Shown here piece by piece: positions 59,511-64,000 of a stretch of 64,000 bases of DNA. Origin of the DNA: Anisus vortex (Eukaryota > Mollusca > Gastropoda > Planorbidae). The stretch lies in assembly GCA_949126835.1 (NCBI GenBank), contig OX421497.1, positions 48,708,474 to 48,772,473 on the forward strand, read 5' to 3'. Position numbers and translations under genes: made by a program. Every line of letters begins with the position of its first letter. The first letter of the stretch is position 1. Under the pieces are notes generated by a model. The model saw only the letters and a program-made list of their open reading frames with translations, was not told the origin of the DNA and ran no database searches.

Positions 59511-60120
59511 TGACTTTCAGATTTACTGCTCCATTCACTAGATGACATTTTCCATCTTATGCTGCAGTTGTTGACTTCAATGGCTAAATCAACAGTTGAG
59601 AATAGACAATTAATCAATCAGCCTACTTAATTGTGAAATAAAGTCTTATTGATATTATAAATGCTATGTCCAATTCTATATTTTATTTAGCATTGTTGTT
59701 TGTTGTAAGTTTCAATGTTTAAAACAAAAGTTATTGTTGTTTTTGCTTAATCTTTGATTTTGAAGCCCTACAACCATATAATAAAAAAAATTTTTGGAGG
59801 ACGTTCTTCCATTTATAGTTTTAACTTTTGACCCGATTATCTTAGGACTTAGGAGCATAAAGTCTATAGAGCACAAACATCTAAATTGGCCAACATTGGT
59901 TAAATAAACAAACTCAAATTATATATGTTGACAATTAGGCTATATAATATAATAGCCTATAAATATTGAATGTTTATTTTTTCTTTCTCTTTTATTTTAA
60001 CAAAACACATTGTAATCATTAGTTTCTCTGTCATTTTGATGGGCCTCCTAGTACTACTATACTATAGCCTACCTATACTTATACTTATAAAGCAATAAAG
60101 TTAATAAAGAATAAAGTCTA
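59511..60120. other. Region upstream of parkin; possible promoter, nothing specific seen
   Basis: About 600 AT-rich bases with no TATA box at a convincing distance and no CpG-rich stretch. The parkin 5' UTR must begin here. Confidence 0.35.
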
Positions 60121-60159
60121 CTATAACTATACTAAATATTATTACGGAGTGATTATTCG

Positions 60160-60245
60160 CACAGTTTTTCATATAACGCTAAGCGTTATATGAAGATTTC
60201 TAGCTGCAGATAACGCTCTGCGTTATTCGAAGATTCGCACAGGTC
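60160..60245. repeat. Hairpin cluster with TAACGCT/AGCGTTA arms, left
   Basis: TTCATATAACGCT at 60168-60180 and AGCGTTATATGAA at 60182-60194 form perfect 13-bp arms with a 1-base spacer. A second hairpin, ATAACGC-TCT-GCGTTAT, follows near 60213. Confidence 0.85.
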
Positions 60246-60318
60246 TTCATAATCGGTTAATGGTTAGTGCTGTCAGCTGGCAACCGGGGTGTCGCAGGTT
60301 CCATCCCAGCCATCTCCA
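60246..60318 (+). repeat. tRNA-like SINE head
   Basis: GGTTAGTGCTGTCAGCTGGC, then GTCGCAGGTTCCATCCC, gives A-box-like and B-box-like pieces at tRNA spacing, then a T-run. Not a full tRNA gene. Confidence 0.45.
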
Positions 60319-60699
60319 CTTTTTTTTTTTTTATTTATTTACTATTATTCAATTTGAGTATAACGGGATACGTATAACATACGGTAAATACATGAATATT
60401 TTGGTTGTAAGTAACCTTTAGTCATTGTCAGCCAGAAAATACAATAGGTGACTCGACCTAAGCCTAAATACTAAATGATACTTTTTCTTACGATAAATGA
60501 TGGTATGATAGGTCTAGTCACAGGCCTAGTGATAATAATAATAGTTCTAAAAAGTGCGCAAATGTCTATTTCAAAAGACAATTGTGCTTAAGTACAAATG
60601 GTTATTTAATATTGTTTTAAGTGTGCTGAAAGAAATTATGAAATCAAGTAGCCTAAATTTCCATTTATTTGGATCAATAAAGTAATCTTATCTAATACC

Positions 60700-60777
60700 G
60701 CGGGCCACAGATGAGCGTAGGACGCAATAATCTTCTTTATTGAAGGAGCATCTGTAATGTATAAGATAAGATAATTA
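60700..60777 (+). repeat. LINE 3'-tail relic
   Basis: GGCCACAGATGAGCGTAGG, then ACGCAATAATCTTCTTTATT, then GTAATGTATAAGATAAGATA. This is close to the reference tail at 30889-30965, with no coding part. Confidence 0.75.
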
Positions 60778-61245
60778 ATTCAATCAAAAAGGTTAGGCCT
60801 ATTTAGCCTAGATGTTAGTATTAGTAGGATATATTGTTAGGGTCGAAAGGCCTACTTCAAGTCAAATTCAAATAGGGTTAGTCGTTAGTTAGGCCCTGTT
60901 AGGTTAGGGCTTTATTATTTATTTTTATCAATAAATACGCCTACCTCCTTCTAGCTAGGAATATGATCCTAAATAATAGACTTTAGGTAAGTTTAGGCCT
61001 ATCTATAGATTTGTAGGCCTATAGTCTACTATAACTATAAGATAATAAGTATAGGCCTAAGTTAATATGGTAATACTTTAGTGTAGCTGGTTCTAGAAAA
61101 GTAGGCTTCTAAAAAATTCCAACTGAAAATTTTTCAGGATAAAAAGATCTTTAAAGTCCCATACTTAAAAAAAAAAATAGAACCAGTTATACCAAAGTAT
61201 AGCCGTTAATATAAGTCATAAGTAGGCATATAGCCTAACTCTCAC
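60778..61245. other. Intergenic, TAGGCCTA-rich, no gene seen
   Basis: Many TAGGCCTA or AGGCCTA motifs are spaced irregularly. No exon or array is visible. Confidence 0.4.
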
Positions 61246-61249
61246 AATT

Positions 61250-61392
61250 GTTCGAAAATTTGGGTCTGCCGTTAACACTCAGCGTTTTGCGAAAATTTGG
61301 GTCTTCCGATAACGCTTGGCGTTATTCGAAGATTTGGTTCTTCCGATAACGCTCGGCGTTATATGAACAGTTCTTCGAATAACGCTTCCCCC
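61250..61392. repeat. Hairpin cluster with TAACGC/GCGTTA arms, right
   Basis: Three units of about 37-40 bp each contain CTTCCGATAACGC, a short loop and GCGTTAT, the last followed by CGAATAACGCTTC. They belong to the same motif family as 60160-60245. Confidence 0.8.
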
Positions 61393-61639
61393 AATATTAT
61401 TACTATAGTCACTATACCTACTTATTCTACTATAATAAATTATACAGTTACAGTGTAGGAGTGTAGGCTACAGCCACTACTAACTAAACTATTCTGAATA
61501 AACAGTGAATAGTATTACTTATTACTATATAAAATGATTCACTATTCATTACTATTCGTTATAATTATAATAATTATATCATAACTCATAACTTATTAGT
61601 CATAACTTCATAACTCATATATAAGTTATAAGCATAAGC

Positions 61640-61700
61640 TCATAAATTCATAACATACTACTACACTACTACTACTACTACTAGTATACTACTACACTAC
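61640..61700. repeat. ACT/ACTA microsatellite
   Basis: Repeated ACTACT and ACACTACT. Confidence 0.8.
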
Positions 61701-62353
61701 TACTAAAAAACGACGGTAGGCCTACTAGAGTCTAGATCTAGTACTACTACTTGTGTAGCCACACTCAGTAGTTAGTAGAGTAGAGTGTAGGTGTAGGTGT
61801 AGAGTGTAGAGTGAGTCTAGTAGAGTGTAGGCTATACTGCCTATACACTATTACTAAAACCAAATATAATAATTTATTGAGACACGGCTGATCTTTTACA
61901 TATTAATTTGGCATTCGTATTAATTTACCTTTTTGAAAAGGCCTTACAAAAAAAAAAAAAAAAGACATAAAAAAATGCAAAAGTGAAAACTTGACGCAAG
62001 GGTGTCATCAAAATCTTATTTAACGCTGAACTATCAGTACGAATATTGTCTTTTTATTGGTATGATTTTTACAATTAAAAAGTCTTCCAAAGAATTTGAT
62101 AAACTTGTAGTATATCTGATCTACATTCATAATTCTTAGGGAGGAGCTTTGCTTTTCACAACCTTTAATGTGATGTATTAGTTTAATGTAGTTAAAATGA
62201 AATATTATGCCCATAGAAATTTTAAAAAGTACACTTTGGCGCGACGTGTACACAACTTTACTTACACCTTTAGTAATGACAAAGTATGAATAGTCTTTCA
62301 AGGCCGTCTGGTTCGTACTAGGTCAGTCTATACAATTTTTGTAGTAAACAGAA

Positions 62354-62440
62354 ATGGCGATGTTACCTAACTTCGCTCAAAAAGTTGCCTTGCGATCAAG
62401 GACTTTGATGTTACAAACAGCTTCCAGTTACCATAAAAAT
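62354..62440 (+). CDS. Possible first coding exon of a mitochondrial protein (29 codons)
   Basis: GAAATGG is a good initiation context. The 29 codons give MAMLPNFAQKVALRSR, then TLMLQTASSYHKN: basic, with no acidic residue and amphipathic, as in mitochondrial presequences. A consensus donor follows in phase 0 (AAT/GTGAGTAT). No following exon was recognised up to the right edge, so the gene is either interrupted by the LINE region or continues beyond the window. It could instead be a chance ORF. Confidence 0.4.
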
Positions 62441-63007
62441 GTGAGTATATTTGATATTAAACACTTGGCTAAGCGCCTCATTTTTTCTCAGTAAGTAAAG
62501 CGGCAGCCCCAAGACAAAAAAAATAATTATATAAATTATGTATAAAATATAAACCAGATCAACAATTCTGTCAAATTCAAATATAGATCTAGATCTAGTT
62601 CTGCTCATTTTCGTCATCTATTGTTATGTAATATAATGTAATTATGTAATACTTAGGCCTACTAATACTAGTAAGGCAATAATTTTACTATTGGGCATTG
62701 CGCATTGGCATTGGGTAAATTAACTAGGCTATTGATATTGTATTGTATTGTAAAAAACATAAAGTTAAAGTATGAATCACTATGATAAAGAACACTGAGC
62801 AACATTTTCCAATGCGATTTAGTATTTAGGGCCTAGACTAGGCAATATTTGATTATTTCTCTGTAGGCCTAAACTCTGTAGTCACAAAATAAACTTCTAG
62901 TTCTAGATAGGCCCTATCTATTTTATTCTTTTTATACAAAAGAACAGGGTCTTTACATGGTAAACTCATAATATAACAGTAGCTATGTAAATGTAGTCTA
63001 CACCGGG

Positions 63008-63086
63008 GGTCTTATCTTATACTTTACAGGCGCTCCTTCTAAAATTCTAAAGAGAGGATTATTGCGTCCTATGCTCATGCTTCATT
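63008..63086 (-). repeat. LINE 3'-tail copy next to the CR1-like RT
   Basis: CTTATCTTATACTTTACAGG, then CGCTCCTTCT and GGATTATTGCGTCCTATGC, is the tail family in reverse orientation, ending exactly where plus-strand RT sequence begins. Confidence 0.7.
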
Positions 63087-64000
63087 AGCTTCAGGTATTG
63101 TGCCTCAATCAATGAAACGTGCATTGGTTAAGCCCCTCTTAAAGAAGCCTAGCCTCGACCCTGATTGCTTAAAAAACTATCGGCCTGTATCCAACCTTTC
63201 ATTCCTTTCGAAGGTCTTGTAGCGTATTGTGATAAAACAGTTATTGTCTCACTTGGAGCAGCATAGCCTCTCGGAGCAGTTTCAGTCCGCCTATCGAAAG
63301 AGTCATAGCACGGAGACGGCACTGGTCAGAGGTTGTCAACGACCTACTATGCACATCGGACTCGGGTCATGTGTCTATTCTGGCAATGCTCGACCTGTCT
63401 GTCGCTTTTGACACTCTTGACCCTGAGATCCTGATTGACAGGTTTGCAACCACATTTGGCTGCTCGGGCTGTGTTCTTCATTGGTTTAGGTCATACCTGT
63501 CTGAGCGCACTCAAAGTGTTGCTATAGATGAGTTCATCTCGGCACATTCAACTCTGAAATATGGAGTGCCCCAAGGATCTGTTCTAGGACCAGTGATGTT
63601 TGCAATGTACGTGTATCCACTCGTCATCAAACCGTTCGAAATTTCGTATCACTTCTACGCCGATGAAACGCAACTGTACGATCATGCGGTCCCTCTTGAT
63701 GCCCCTCGACTCGCTGCAAAGGTCAGTTGTGCAATCGCCAACGTCTATTCGAAGGTCGGGGAGAAACAGGCTAAAAATGAATGAGGAAAAAACAGAGATA
63801 ATCCGAATGGGAACCAAGAGAAATTTGGCCAAATTCACTGGTTTAGAATCTATCACTGTGATAAACTGCCAGGTGCCATTTGTTAACAAAGTGAAGAATC
63901 TTGGTGTTTTAGTGGATCCCACGCTGTCTTTCGACCATCATATATCTCATCTGTGCAGAGGTCTATATCTACAGTTGCGTAGACTCTGCCAAATACGACC
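63087..64000 (+). pseudogene. CR1-type LINE reverse transcriptase, decayed, running off the right edge
   Basis: RT motifs in order: VKPLLKKPSLDPDCLKNYR, PVSNLSFLSKVL, then a TAG stop (~63222) where Glu is usual; QSAYRKSHSTETAL; an extra G near 63332 that shifts frame; MLDLSVAFDTLD (motif A); YGVPQGSVLGP (motif B); and FYADETQLYD, in which the normal YADD is YADE. Another frame change near 63757 leads to KTEIIRMGTKRN and VKNLGVLVDPTLSF. The stop, two frameshifts and altered catalytic box make it inactive. Confidence 0.9.

Overview
The window is metazoan nuclear DNA: AT-rich, with multi-exon genes whose introns obey GT-AG (one GC-AG), non-LTR retrotransposon fragments, tRNA-derived SINEs, short DNA transposons and very large tandem-repeat arrays. 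Protein content (parkin, a PEP-synthase-like N-terminal module, CR1-like and craniofacial-development-protein-2-like LINEs) and the repeated TAGGCCTA octamer suggest an invertebrate, probably a lophotrochozoan such as a gastropod mollusc. That placement is inference.

Layout. 1-1176 (+): 3' part of a C2H2 zinc-finger gene running in from the left edge. 4181-16462 (+): a complete nine-exon gene, rebuilt here by splicing, for a 444-residue membrane-anchored protein homologous to the N-terminal module of invertebrate PEP-synthase-like proteins. Its introns hold a ~5 kb array of 41-bp units and a ~2.8 kb array of 50-bp units. 16.5-34.5 kb: gene-poor, with a 5'-truncated LINE (20-21.4 kb), a ~6.1 kb array of 33-bp units (23.7-29.8 kb) and several repeats. 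34651-35341 (+): a two-exon orphan multi-pass membrane protein. 37770-59510 (-): the complete eleven-exon parkin gene (499 or 493 residues: Ubl, RING0, RING1, IBR, REP, RING2). Almost all of its introns are filled by minisatellites, a SINE, a LINE and two non-autonomous DNA transposons. 59.5-64 kb: hairpin repeats, SINE and LINE fragments, a possible first exon of a mitochondrial protein (62354, +) and a decayed CR1-type reverse transcriptase at the right edge.

The most unusual signal is in parkin. Several intronic minisatellites are built from the splice junctions. The 31-bp array before exon 6 repeats the 3' splice site plus the first 23 exon bases about 36 times. The 78-bp array before exon 10 repeats the 3' splice site plus about 25 exon bases about 19 times. 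The intron 1 array repeats the 5' splice-site region, and exon 5's donor has a displaced copy beyond a 42-bp array. In the PEP-synthase-like gene the last 50-bp unit itself supplies an acceptor. Only the junction touching the true exon keeps the reading frame, so these genes carry dozens of decoy splice sites. I found no CRISPR, operon or other prokaryotic system.
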